Shown here: positions 63,840 through 64,000 of the stretch, one piece after another
How positions within the stretch are numbered: position 1 is the first letter of the stretch
Layout of the letters: every line of letters starts with the position of its first letter
Source of the DNA: Neodontobutis hainanensis
Lineage: Eukaryota > Chordata > Actinopteri > Gobiiformes > Odontobutidae
DNA length: 64,000 bases
NCBI GenBank assembly: GCA_024349245.1
Contig: JALDNG010000078.1
Coordinates: 124,001 to 188,000, forward strand
Reading direction: 5' to 3'
Translations under genes and position numbers: made by a program
Notes under the pieces: generated by a model
Databases searched by the model: none
What the model was told of the DNA's origin: nothing
What the model saw: only the letters and a program-made list of their open reading frames with translations

Positions 63840-63934
63840 TATTTAGAAGGCACTCAAATTGACGTCTGTATAGCCCTCCACAAGGGTTCCTGGAACTAAT
63901 GTGGCCCTTGGCAAAAAATTATTGCCTACCCCTG
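63840..63934. mobile_element. hAT terminal relic
   Basis: AATGTGGCCCTTGGCAAAAA and then ATTGCCTACCCCTG at 63921-63934 match the right end of fish hAT elements; the reverse complement is CAGGGGTAGGCAAT. The left end and duplication are not identified with confidence. Confidence 0.5.
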
Positions 63935-64000
63935 CTTTAAATGAATTGCTTCCGACTTTATCTTCCATAGACTGATTAATTGTACAGTCTTATGGCAGTC
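63935..64000. other. Unique sequence to window end
   Basis: Too short to interpret; no features seen. Confidence 0.5.

Overview
The window is non-coding vertebrate DNA, almost certainly from a ray-finned (teleost) fish. It is AT-rich and CpG-poor, and no open reading frame has the length, conservation pattern or splice context of a confident gene. The teleost call rests on the repeats: a Tc1-like transposon of a common fish type, a tRNA-headed SINE with a typical fish 3' tail, an internally deleted RTE-like LINE, a LINE2-like 3' end, hAT-type MITEs and a solo-LTR-like element. No bacterial features (operons, ribosome binding sites, CRISPR arrays) are present.

Layout. 0-7.1 kb: unique sequence with a hAT-like MITE (729-1123), an unexplained signal-peptide-like small ORF (5061-5213) and a 542-bp near-perfect palindromic element (6459-7000). 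9.8-11.3 kb: a degraded Tc1-like transposon with a broken minus-strand transposase. 12.5-13.0 kb: a solo-LTR-like element containing a (CA)35 microsatellite. 14-31 kb: mostly unique sequence with blocks that look regulatory, a retroelement-like insertion at 23407-23804 carrying a CTCF-like motif, and smaller relics. 32-60 kb: a LINE2 tail, a (TCTA)n microsatellite, a teleost repeat at 43.4 kb and more regulatory-looking blocks, the most striking at 49.5-50.0 kb with overlapping octamer sites. 60.6-64 kb: a repeat cluster with two copies of one SINE in opposite orientation, a LINE derivative between 12-bp target-site duplications, and a hAT end.

The simplest reading is a gene desert or a very large intron or intergenic interval. 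Its unique portion contains candidate cis-regulatory blocks with dense homeodomain, POU and SOX-like words. These are judged by eye from composition and motifs; conservation was not measured. No gene network can be inferred, because no host gene is identified. Nothing here supports a new multi-gene system. The best leads are the palindromic element with regularly repeated subterminal motifs, the 491-bp LINE deletion derivative, the CTCF-like motif inside a retroelement, and a few dyad-symmetric transcription-factor sites.
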